From the NCBI GenBank assembly GCA_944385195.1, contig CALWWH010000085.1, positions 1 through 5,642 of the forward strand: DNA of 5,642 bases, in the 5' to 3' direction. A program made the translations under genes and the position numbers. The notes under the pieces are model-generated. The model was given only the letters and a program-made list of their open reading frames with translations, ran no database searches and had not been told where the DNA came from. The stretch is from an uncultured Oscillospiraceae bacterium (lineage in GTDB: Bacteria > Bacillota > Clostridia > Oscillospirales > Oscillospiraceae). Of this stretch, positions 1 to 5,374 are shown piece by piece. Numbering within the stretch: position 1 is the stretch's first letter; each line of letters begins with the position of its first letter.

Positions 1-1
1 T

Positions 2-925
2 GGCAAGAAGACAGTCCCTCTGGGTGGCATCGGCATGATCTATGAGCCCCGGCCCACCGTCACTGTGGATGCGGCCGTACTGTGCCTGAAGGCCGGCAAT
101 GCGGTCATTCTTCGTGGTGGGAAGGAGGCATTCCACTCCAACAACGCCTTAACTGCGCTCATGCGCGAGGCCATTGTTTCTGTCGGCCTGCCCGCCGACT
201 GCGTCAGCCTGGTGCAGGACACCAGCCGAGAGAGCGCCAATGAGCTCATGGCCATGCGGGGATATCTGGATGTGCTGATTCCCCGCGGCGGCGCGGGCCT
301 GATTCGCTCTGTGGTCGAGAACGCAAAAGTGCCCGTCATCGAGACCGGCGCTGGCGTCTGCCACGTCTATGTGGAAGCGTCTGCCGACCAGGACATGGGC
401 GCGCGGATCATCGAAAACGCCAAATGCTCCCGTCCATCAGTTTGTAACGCCGCGGAGACGCTGCTGGTGGATCGCAGGATTGCCGCGAGCTTCCTGCCTA
501 AGGCGAAGGCACTGCTGGATGCGTACAGCTGTGTCATCCGAGGCTGCCCGGAGACCTGCGCCATCCTGCCGGGGGTTGAGGCGGCCACGGACGAGGACTG
601 GGACACCGAATACGGCGACTATATTCTCTCGGTGAAGGTCGTGGGAGGCATCGACGAGGCGATGGCCCACATCGCCGCGCATTCCACGGGTCACTCTGAG
701 GCCATCGTGACCTCTGATTATTTCCAGGCTCAGCGCTTTTTGAACGAAGTCGATGCGGCGGCAGTCTATGTCAACGCCTCCACCCGCTTCACCGACGGCG
801 GCGAGTTCGGCGAGGGCGCGGAGATCGGCATTGCAACGCAAAAACTGCATGCCCGGGGCCCCATGGGTCTGCGGCAGCTGACCAGCACGAAATATGTTGT
901 CTATGGCAGCGGGCAGGTGAGATAA
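2..925 (+). CDS. proA: Glutamate-5-semialdehyde dehydrogenase (gamma-glutamyl phosphate reductase), 5'-truncated by the window edge
   Basis: ProA reduces gamma-glutamyl phosphate with NADPH to glutamate-5-semialdehyde, the second step of cytosolic proline synthesis from glutamate. The visible frame opens at base 2 with no start and codes for 307 residues, so about 110 N-terminal residues of the usual ~415 lie upstream. Family landmarks seen in order: VPLGGIGMIYEPRPTVTVDA at the left edge, GNAVILRGG, IPRGGAGLI, PVIETGAGVCHVYVE, then NAKCSRPSVCNAAETLL. In that last motif the Cys encoded at 443-445 matches the catalytic thiol of the aldehyde dehydrogenase superfamily. Near the end come TDGGEFGEGAEIGIATQ, LHARGPMGL and the typical terminus KYVVYGSGQVR. 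No frameshift or missing motif is seen. proB would be expected upstream but is outside the window. The stop lies 4 bases before the sdaAB GTG, so the two are probably co-transcribed. Identification is secure from the conserved motifs; operon membership is inference. Confidence 0.97.
   Translation, partial: GKKTVPLGGIGMIYEPRPTVTVDAAVLCLKAGNAVILRGGKEAFHSNNALTALMREAIVSVGLPADCVSLVQDTSRESANELMAMRGYLDVLIPRGGAGLIRSVVENAKVPVIETGAGVCHVYVEASADQDMGARIIENAKCSRPSVCNAAETLLVDRRIAASFLPKAKALLDAYSCVIRGCPETCAILPGVEAATDEDWDTEYGDYILSVKVVGGIDEAMAHIAAHSTGHSEAIVTSDYFQAQRFLNEVDAAAVYVNASTRFTDGGEFGEGAEIGIATQKLHARGPMGLRQLTSTKYVVYGSGQVR
915..920 (+). promoter_or_regulatory. Ribosome binding site for sdaAB, inside the proA 3' end
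   Basis: AGGTGA matches the 3' half of the Shine-Dalgarno consensus and lies 9 bases before the GTG at 930. A second match, AAGGA at 924-928, is only one base from the start and too close to be the main site. The signal supports the GTG start and implies translation coupled to the end of proA. Confidence 0.6.
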
Positions 926-929
926 GGAC

Positions 930-1592
930 GTGAATCTGTTCGAGATCATGGGCCCCATCATGGTGGGGCCTTCCAGCTCCCACACTGCCGGCGCGGTGCG
1001 CATCGGCTTCATCGCTCAACGCTTGCTGGGTGGCCGGCCGGATTGGGCCCAATTGCAGCTCTCCGGTAGTTTTGCCGCCACGGGAAAGGGGCACGGCACG
1101 GACCGCGCCCTGATCGCAGGCCTGCTGGGCATGGCCCCTGACGACGTCCGTATTCCCATGAGCCACCACATTGCCGCCAAGGAGGGCATGGAGGTGGAGC
1201 TGGGTCACATCGAGCTGCGCGGTGCGCACCCTAACAGCGTGCTTTTGCACCTGAGCCGGGCAGACAAGCGGCTGAGTCTCCAGGCGGCCTCCCTGGGCGG
1301 CGGCCGTGTCCGCGTGGAGGCCATCGACGGCATGGAAGCCAGATTCAGCGGTGAGTCGCCGACGCTTATCATTCGCAACGAAGACCGCCCTGGCATGGTT
1401 GGCGAGGTCAGCGCCATGCTTGGCTACCATAATATGAACATCGCGACGATGCAGCTCTACCGGGCCCACAGGGGTGGTCTGGCGGTCATGGTTCTGGAAT
1501 TTGACGCGCCGGTACCCCTCATGCTGCGCCAGACTCTGGAACATCTGCCGGGTATCTGCTCGGTGACGTATCTGGAATTGGAGGGAACTTGA
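930..1592 (+). CDS. sdaAB: L-serine dehydratase, iron-sulfur-dependent, beta subunit
   Basis: This is the beta chain of the two-subunit [4Fe-4S] L-serine dehydratase, which with the alpha chain deaminates L-serine to pyruvate and ammonia in the cytosol. The 220 residues match the usual length. The SDH-beta domain covers about residues 1-140, with the N-terminal MNLFEIMGPIMVGPSSSHTA signature (SSSHTAG at 15-21), TGKGHGTDRAL at 51-61, HPNS at 100-103 and SLGGG at 121-125. An ACT domain follows at about 145-215 (TLIIRNEDRPGMVGEVSAML), a fold that typically senses amino acids. The GTG start is chosen because it gives the family N-terminus; the next in-frame ATG at 948 would remove it. The ORF begins 4 bases after the proA stop, and its own stop lies 1 base before sdaAA, so the two subunits should be made together. 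Very sure of family and subunit. Confidence 0.96.
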   Translation: MNLFEIMGPIMVGPSSSHTAGAVRIGFIAQRLLGGRPDWAQLQLSGSFAATGKGHGTDRALIAGLLGMAPDDVRIPMSHHIAAKEGMEVELGHIELRGAHPNSVLLHLSRADKRLSLQAASLGGGRVRVEAIDGMEARFSGESPTLIIRNEDRPGMVGEVSAMLGYHNMNIATMQLYRAHRGGLAVMVLEFDAPVPLMLRQTLEHLPGICSVTYLELEGT

Positions 1593-1593
1593 A

Positions 1594-2433
1594 ATGGCGT
1601 TTTCATCCATCGAAGCGCTGTTGACGGCGGCGAAGGACATGCCGCTCTGGGAAGCCATCCTGCGCAGCGACCTGGAGGACCGGGGCGTGGAGCAGGCGGA
1701 CTCCATTGAGAAGATGACCTTGCGCTGGCAGGCCATGGTGGCGGCAGTGGAGGGCTACGATGCCTGTGAGCGCTCGGCCAGCGGCCTGGTCGGCGGCGAT
1801 GGCGGCCGGATGGACGCGGCGCCCCGGCACTATGTGGACAGCTATGGCCAGCAGGTCATTGCCACGGCGCTGAAGACCGGCGAATGCAACGCTTGCATGA
1901 AACGCATCGTGGCCGCGCCCACGGCGGGGGCCTCCGGCGTCCTGCCGGCGGTGCTCATCCCCCTGCGCGGGCGGCACAGCGATGAAGAACTGATCCGCGC
2001 CCTCTATGTGGCGGCGGGCTTCGGCCAGGTCATTGCCACCCGGGCGTCGATCTCCGGAGCGGAGGGTGGCTGCCAGGCAGAGATCGGCTCGGCCTCCGGC
2101 ATGGCGGCGGCAGCCCTGACGGATTTGCAGGGCGGCAGCCCCCAGCAGTGCGCCGACGCCTGCGCCATGGCGCTGCAAAATCTGCTGGGCCTTGTCTGCG
2201 ACCCTGTGGGCGGCCTGGTGGAGGTGCCCTGCGTCCAGCGAAACGTGGTTGGCGCGGTCAATGCCATCGCTGCGGCGGAGATGGCCCTGGCAGGAATTGG
2301 CACAGTCATCCCCTGCGACGAGGTAATCGATACCATGCGCGCCGTGGGCGATGCGCTCCCGTCCAGCCTCCGGGAGACGGGGGAGGGAGGCCTCGCCGCG
2401 ACGCCGACCGCCAGGCGCCTGGTGTTGTCATGA
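1594..2433 (+). CDS. sdaAA: L-serine dehydratase, iron-sulfur-dependent, alpha subunit
   Basis: This is the alpha chain, which carries the oxygen-sensitive [4Fe-4S] cluster whose free iron binds serine for dehydration to pyruvate and ammonia. The 279 residues are slightly short for the ~290-300 typical of this subunit. Motifs: SGLVGGD at 62-68, RIVAAPTAGASGVLPAV at 104-120, EGGCQAEIGSASGMAA at 157-172, GLVCDPVGGLVEVPCVQRN at 199-217, and TPTARRL near the end. Cys160, Cys202 and Cys213 sit where the cluster ligands of characterised enzymes lie, by motif match. An extra CNAC pair (Cys98/Cys101) precedes the AAPTAG loop. The ATG follows GGAGGGAA at 1580-1587, within the 3' end of sdaAB. The gene closes the operon: a strong terminator begins just after its stop. 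Family call is certain; active-site assignment rests on motif comparison. Confidence 0.97.
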   Translation: MAFSSIEALLTAAKDMPLWEAILRSDLEDRGVEQADSIEKMTLRWQAMVAAVEGYDACERSASGLVGGDGGRMDAAPRHYVDSYGQQVIATALKTGECNACMKRIVAAPTAGASGVLPAVLIPLRGRHSDEELIRALYVAAGFGQVIATRASISGAEGGCQAEIGSASGMAAAALTDLQGGSPQQCADACAMALQNLLGLVCDPVGGLVEVPCVQRNVVGAVNAIAAAEMALAGIGTVIPCDEVIDTMRAVGDALPSSLRETGEGGLAATPTARRLVLS

Positions 2434-2434
2434 G

Positions 2435-2466
2435 AAAAGAAAGCGGCCGTAGCCGCTTTCTTTTTT
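2435..2466 (+). terminator. Rho-independent terminator of the proA-sdaAB-sdaAA unit
   Basis: Bases 2435-2447 (AAAAGAAAGCGGC) pair perfectly with 2452-2464 (GCCGCTTTCTTTT) around a CGTA loop, giving a 13-bp stem, with the T run 2461-2466 completing it. The GC-rich core is GCGGC/GCCGC. It starts one base after the sdaAA stop codon. The A run on the left arm could give weak termination on the minus strand too. Confidence 0.93.
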
Positions 2467-2540
2467 GACGAGGCGCACAGACACAGGAGCATTGCGCAGC
2501 CGGTCACCGAGCGCGGCCTTTTGCAGAGCGTGACGCGGCG

Positions 2541-2569
2541 TTGCAATTGGGCACAAACTCTGCTACAAT
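2541..2569 (+). promoter_or_regulatory. Sigma-A-type promoter with extended -10 for the deoxyinosine glycosylase gene
   Basis: TTGCAA at 2541-2546 and TACAAT at 2564-2569 are separated by 17 bases, with a TG at 2561-2562 forming an extended -10 (TGCTACAAT). The predicted transcript would start near 2576, just before AAGGAGG (2578-2584), leaving a leader of under 20 bases ahead of the ATG at 2593. The 74 bases between the preceding terminator and this promoter (2467-2540) show only short GC-rich inverted repeats and no gene I can support. Confidence 0.8.
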
Positions 2570-2592
2570 ACCCCTAAAAGGAGGCAAGACCA

Positions 2593-3081
2593 ATGCCCAT
2601 CCAGCACCCGTTCCCACCCCTTTACGACGCGCAGTCCCGCATTCTGATCCTGGGCTCGTTTCCCTCGGTGGCCTCCCGGGTGGGGATGTTCTTCTACCAC
2701 CACCCGCGAAATCGCTTCTTGCCCCTTATGGCCCGGCTGCTGGGGGAGCAGACCCCCGCAAGCATTGAGGAGAAGTCTGACATGCTCCACCGGCACCACG
2801 TGGCGCTCTGGGACAGCGCCGCCGCCTGCGAGATCGATGGCAGCGCCGACGCGACCCTGCGCAGCGTCATGCCCAACGACCTGAGGCCCATCTTCGCTGC
2901 GGCGCAGATCCGGGCCGTGTTCTGCAACGGGGCCGCCTCCTGGAATATCTACCACCGCTATATCGAGCCGAATACCGGCCTCCCGGCTGCGAAGCTCCCC
3001 AGCACCAGCCCCGCCAACGCGGCCTGGAGCCTGGCGCGGCTGGAGGAAGCATGGAAAGTGATTTTAGACGAGTTAACATAA
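2593..3081 (+). CDS. DNA-deoxyinosine glycosylase (hypoxanthine-DNA glycosylase, uracil-DNA glycosylase superfamily family 6)
   Basis: The product should remove hypoxanthine, the deaminated form of adenine, from DNA and so start base excision repair in the cytosol. The 162 residues match the family length. Features seen: RILILGSFPSVASR at 16-29 (motif 1 region), FFYHHPRNRF at 33-42, and LPSTSPANA at 135-143 (motif 2-like). Asn40 in PRNRF sits where the HDG family, described from Methanosarcina barkeri, has its catalytic Asn; this is by recall of the family and should be aligned. The ATG has AAGGAGG 8 bases upstream and a promoter directly before it, so this looks like a single-gene transcript. 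It converges on tag, another base-excision glycosylase. It is distinct from Ung and from the Nei/Fpg families by motif. Substrate preference is inferred from family, not proven here. Confidence 0.9.
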   Translation: MPIQHPFPPLYDAQSRILILGSFPSVASRVGMFFYHHPRNRFLPLMARLLGEQTPASIEEKSDMLHRHHVALWDSAAACEIDGSADATLRSVMPNDLRPIFAAAQIRAVFCNGAASWNIYHRYIEPNTGLPAAKLPSTSPANAAWSLARLEEAWKVILDELT

Positions 3082-3083
3082 AA

Positions 3084-3115
3084 TATGCAGGAGCGAACTC
3101 AGGTTCCCCTGCATA
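3084..3115 (-). terminator. Hairpin between convergent glycosylase genes, probable tag terminator
   Basis: TATGCAGG (3084-3091) pairs with CCTGCATA (3108-3115). An inner GAAC/GTTC stem (3095-3098 / 3103-3106) closes a TCAG loop, with a small internal loop between the two helices. Read on the minus strand, the hairpin is followed by TTTT (complement of 3080-3083) and lies 12 bases past the tag stop, fitting a tag terminator. On the plus strand no T run follows, so termination of the deoxyinosine glycosylase transcript there would be weak. The T run is short, hence moderate confidence. Confidence 0.6.
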
Positions 3116-3126
3116 CAGCACTGTGT

Positions 3127-3681
3127 CTATTGGTGATTTATTGACATAAAACAGCCGTCCTCGTGGGAATCAATGACCCCGATTGCCTGTAGATACGAAT
3201 ACATGATCGTCGAGCCGACAAAGCGCATCCCGCGCCTATGCAGATCCTTCGACACCCGGTCGGACAGGGCAGAGGTGGTCCTGTCGTTTTCCCGGATCGT
3301 CTGCCCCTGGGTGAAGCCCCAAATATAGGCATCAAAGCTGCCATATTCCGCCGCAATGGCGCGGAAGATGGCGGCATTTTTGACGGCCGAGGTGATCTTG
3401 CGGCGGTTGCGGACGATGCCCTTGTCCTGCATCAGCGCCTCGATCTTGGCATCAGTGTATTGGCTCACCACGACGGGGTCAAAGCCATCAAAAGCGGCGC
3501 GGAAGGCCGCGCGCTTGTTGAGGATGCACTCCCAGCTGAGCCCCGCCTGGAAGCCTTCCAAAATCAGCAGCTCGAAGAGCTTCCTGTCGTTATGCTCCGG
3601 GCGCCCCCACTCCTCGTCGTGGTAGGCCACATAGAGGGGGTTATTTAGATTGCACCAGCGGCAGCGGATTTTTTCAGACAT
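3127..3681 (-). CDS. tag: DNA-3-methyladenine glycosylase I
   Basis: Tag excises 3-methyladenine from alkylated DNA, beginning base excision repair. The protein is 184 residues from the ATG at 3681, close to E. coli Tag (187). Landmarks: RCRWCNLNNPLYVAYHDEEW near the N-terminus, LILEGFQAGLSW at 39-50, the helix-hairpin-helix region about 85-105, GMRFVGSTIMYSYLQAIG at 151-168 and a C-terminal SHEDGC. Cys7, His21, His173 and Cys177 match the zinc-binding Cys/His set of Tag; Glu42 and Trp50 match the base-pocket residues (E. coli Glu38 and Trp46). An in-frame GTG at 3684 could also start it, but AAAGGGG lies 7 bases before the ATG and only 4 before the GTG, so the ATG is preferred. The gene is convergent with the deoxyinosine glycosylase gene and divergent from miaB, with its own promoter in an unusual inverted repeat. 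Very sure of family. Confidence 0.96.
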   Translation of the reverse strand: MSEKIRCRWCNLNNPLYVAYHDEEWGRPEHNDRKLFELLILEGFQAGLSWECILNKRAAFRAAFDGFDPVVVSQYTDAKIEALMQDKGIVRNRRKITSAVKNAAIFRAIAAEYGSFDAYIWGFTQGQTIRENDRTTSALSDRVSKDLHRRGMRFVGSTIMYSYLQAIGVIDSHEDGCFMSINHQ

Positions 3682-3686
3682 CACAA

Positions 3687-3733
3687 GGCCCCTTTCTGCG
3701 GTTTGTATCTATGATACCCGCCAGAAAGGGGCC
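3687..3733. repeat. Interrupted inverted repeat spanning the tag promoter and ribosome binding site
   Basis: Arms GGCCCCTTTCTG (3687-3698) and CAGAAAGGGGCC (3722-3733) are perfect 12-bp complements. Inside them CGG (3699-3701) pairs with CCG (3718-3720), and GTATC (3705-3709) pairs with GATAC (3713-3717) around a TAT centre. In total 20 bp pair across 47 bases, with a one-base and a three-base bulge. The right arm fills the spacer between the tag -35 and -10, the centre covers the -10, and the left arm contains the tag Shine-Dalgarno sequence. No T run follows on either strand, so it is not a simple terminator. An operator or a cruciform-forming site is possible. Confidence 0.85.
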
Positions 3734-3739
3734 TGTCAA
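3711..3739 (-). promoter_or_regulatory. Sigma-A-type promoter for tag
   Basis: On the minus strand a perfect -35 TTGACA (complement of 3734-3739) and a -10 TATCAT (complement of 3711-3716) are separated by 17 bases. The predicted start is near 3704, giving a leader of about 22 bases that carries AAAGGGG before the ATG. The promoter is embedded in the inverted repeat at 3687-3733. Upstream of the -35, a small palindrome CTGAG-A-CTCAG lies at 3762-3772. Confidence 0.82.
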
Positions 3740-3848
3740 ATGGTTTGTGCCTTTGCCCTCGCTGAGACTCAGAGAGCGATGGCGCCCATTCGCCCGATTT
3801 GGCCAGGTGGTGCTAAAAACAGCGCGGGGCTGATCTCGGCCCAACGAC

Positions 3849-3877
3849 TTGCAAACCGGGCCGAAAAATGCTATAAT
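3849..3877 (+). promoter_or_regulatory. Sigma-A-type promoter with extended -10 for miaB-mutS
   Basis: TTGCAA at 3849-3854 and a consensus TATAAT at 3872-3877 are 17 bases apart, with TG at 3869-3870 giving an extended -10 (TGCTATAAT). The expected start near 3884 leaves a leader of about 45 bases to the ATG at 3929; it holds a small GGCGC/GCGCC stem at 3897-3909. The -35 and the TGC element are the same as in the promoter at 2541-2569. Confidence 0.88.
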
Positions 3878-3916
3878 CAACTATTATCGTATGATCGGCG
3901 CCCAGCGCCCTGGTTC

Positions 3917-3923
3917 AGGAGGT
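3917..3923 (+). promoter_or_regulatory. Ribosome binding site that fixes the miaB start
   Basis: AGGAGGT ends 5 bases before the ATG at 3929 and lies downstream of the promoter. It shows that the in-frame open stretch extending back to 3650, antisense to tag, is not part of the protein. Confidence 0.9.
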
Positions 3924-3928
3924 CCACT

Positions 3929-5341
3929 ATGGCAAACACAGTCACCATCAGCCCCGAGGCGCTGCAGGCGCAGCGGGACATCTGCCGGCAGATCGCTGAC
4001 TATTGGCAGGTCCGGCGGCGGGAGCCTCTGGCCTGGGTGGACACCTACGGCTGTCAGCAGAATGAGAACGACTCCGAGCGCATCCGCGGCATGCTCGTGG
4101 AGTGCGGCTACAAGATCGCCCCCACGGAGGAGGACGCCGACGTCATCGTCATCAATACCTGCGCCGTCCGGGAGCACGCCAATCAGCGGGTCTTCGGCAA
4201 TATCGGTGCGCTGGTTCACGGCTATCGCCGCCATCCGGGGCAGATCATTGCCCTCTGCGGCTGCATGGCCGGGCAGAAAGAGGTCGTCGAGCGCCTGAGG
4301 AACAGCTTCCACCATGTGCGCCTGGTCTTCACCTCCCACGAGCTCTGGCGCTTCCCGGAGCTGCTGCAGCGGACGCTGCTGAGCGGCAAGCGGGTCTTCG
4401 CCACCGAGCCCTCCGACGGCAGCATCGCCGAGGGCCTGCCCGTGCTGCGCAGCAGCGGCCTCAAGGGCTGGCTGTCCATCATGTACGGCTGCAACAACTT
4501 TTGCAGCTACTGCATCGTCCCCTATGTCCGGGGCCGGGAGCGCAGCCGCCAGCCGGCGGATATCCTGGCCGAGGCCAGGGAGATGATCGCCGCCGGATAC
4601 CGGGACATCACCCTCCTGGGCCAGAACGTCAACTCCTACGGCAAGGATCTGGACTGCGGCGTGGACTTCGCCGACCTGCTGGCCCAGCTGGCGGAGTTAG
4701 ACGGGGACTTCCTCCTGCGCTTCATGACCAGCCACCCCAAGGACGCCTCCAAAAAGCTCTTCGACACCATGGCGAGGTATCCGAAGATCGCCAAGGTCAT
4801 CCACCTGCCCTTCCAGGCGGGCAATGACCGGGTTCTGAAGGAGATGAACCGCCGCTACACTGCCGCGCAGTATTTGGAGCTGGTGGACTACGCCCGCAGC
4901 GTCATGCCGGACATCGTCCTGACCTCCGACGTGATTGTGGGCTTCCCCGGCGAGACGGACGAGGAGTTTGAGGATACCCTGAGGCTCATCGAGCGGGTAC
5001 GCTTTGACGCGCTGTTCACCTTCATCTACTCTCCCCGGGAGGGGACGCCTGCGGCGGCCATGCCCGACCCTGCCACCCGGGAGCAGAAGCAGCGCAACTT
5101 CGATCGTCTGGTGGCGGCCCAGAACCGCATCAGCGACGAACGCCACCGCGAGTACGTGGGCAAAACCATCCGCTGCCTCATCGACGGCGTGGACGAGCAG
5201 GACCAGAGCCTCCTCACCGCCCGCACCGATGGCAACCGCCTGGTGCGCCTGCCCGGGGAGGCCGCCCTGGTGGGGCAGTTCCGGCAGATCCGGATCACCG
5301 CCAGCGGCACCTGGTCCCTGATGGGAGAGCTGGCGGAATAA
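3929..5341 (+). CDS. miaB: tRNA-2-methylthio-N6-dimethylallyladenosine synthase (MiaB, radical SAM methylthiotransferase)
   Basis: MiaB adds a methylthio group to C2 of i6A at position 37 of tRNAs reading UNN codons, using two [4Fe-4S] clusters and S-adenosylmethionine. The protein is 470 residues, normal for the family. The N-terminal UPF0004 domain has Cys42 (DTYGCQQNENDSE), Cys78 (VINTCAVRE) and Cys112 (LCGCMAGQK), ligands of the auxiliary cluster. The radical SAM core has the CxxxCxxC motif at Cys188, Cys192 and Cys195 (YGCNNFCSYCIVPYVRGRER), then LLGQNVNSYG at 229-238, HLPFQAGNDRVLKEMNRRY at 292-310 and SDVIVGFPGETDEEF at 333-347. A TRAM RNA-binding domain covers about 407-468. The motifs favour MiaB over the paralogues MtaB and RimO. 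The start is set by AGGAGGT and by the promoter lying upstream. mutS follows 33 bases later, a pairing common in Firmicutes, so they are probably one operon. Confidence 0.96.
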   Translation: MANTVTISPEALQAQRDICRQIADYWQVRRREPLAWVDTYGCQQNENDSERIRGMLVECGYKIAPTEEDADVIVINTCAVREHANQRVFGNIGALVHGYRRHPGQIIALCGCMAGQKEVVERLRNSFHHVRLVFTSHELWRFPELLQRTLLSGKRVFATEPSDGSIAEGLPVLRSSGLKGWLSIMYGCNNFCSYCIVPYVRGRERSRQPADILAEAREMIAAGYRDITLLGQNVNSYGKDLDCGVDFADLLAQLAELDGDFLLRFMTSHPKDASKKLFDTMARYPKIAKVIHLPFQAGNDRVLKEMNRRYTAAQYLELVDYARSVMPDIVLTSDVIVGFPGETDEEFEDTLRLIERVRFDALFTFIYSPREGTPAAAMPDPATREQKQRNFDRLVAAQNRISDERHREYVGKTIRCLIDGVDEQDQSLLTARTDGNRLVRLPGEAALVGQFRQIRITASGTWSLMGELAE

Positions 5342-5374
5342 GTACGACGGAAAACCGAGAGAAAGAGGGATCCT

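Noticed and set aside
948..950. In-frame ATG as the sdaAB start instead of the GTG at 930.
   Set aside because: It would delete the conserved MNLFEI N-terminus, and the AGGTGA ribosome binding site is correctly spaced for the GTG.
789..1736. Long minus-strand open frame (315 codons) opposite sdaAB.
   Set aside because: It is a shadow of GC-rich codon third positions; the plus strand encodes a complete conserved SdaAB, and the antisense translation shows no recognisable domain.
2004..2546. Minus-strand open frame running from sdaAA through the 2467-2540 gap, possibly hinting at a gene remnant there.
   Set aside because: Most of it is antisense to sdaAA; the gap portion is a short Arg- and Cys-rich stretch with no recognisable motif, and it passes through a terminator hairpin.
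3687..3733. Interrupted inverted repeat read as a terminator.
   Set aside because: No T run follows on either strand, and it lies over the tag promoter and ribosome binding site, with no gene pointing into it from the left on the plus strand.
3897..3909. GGCGC-CCA-GCGCC stem in the miaB leader as a possible attenuator or regulatory RNA element.
   Set aside because: It is only 5 bp, without a T run or an alternative pairing partner; in GC-rich DNA this is expected by chance.
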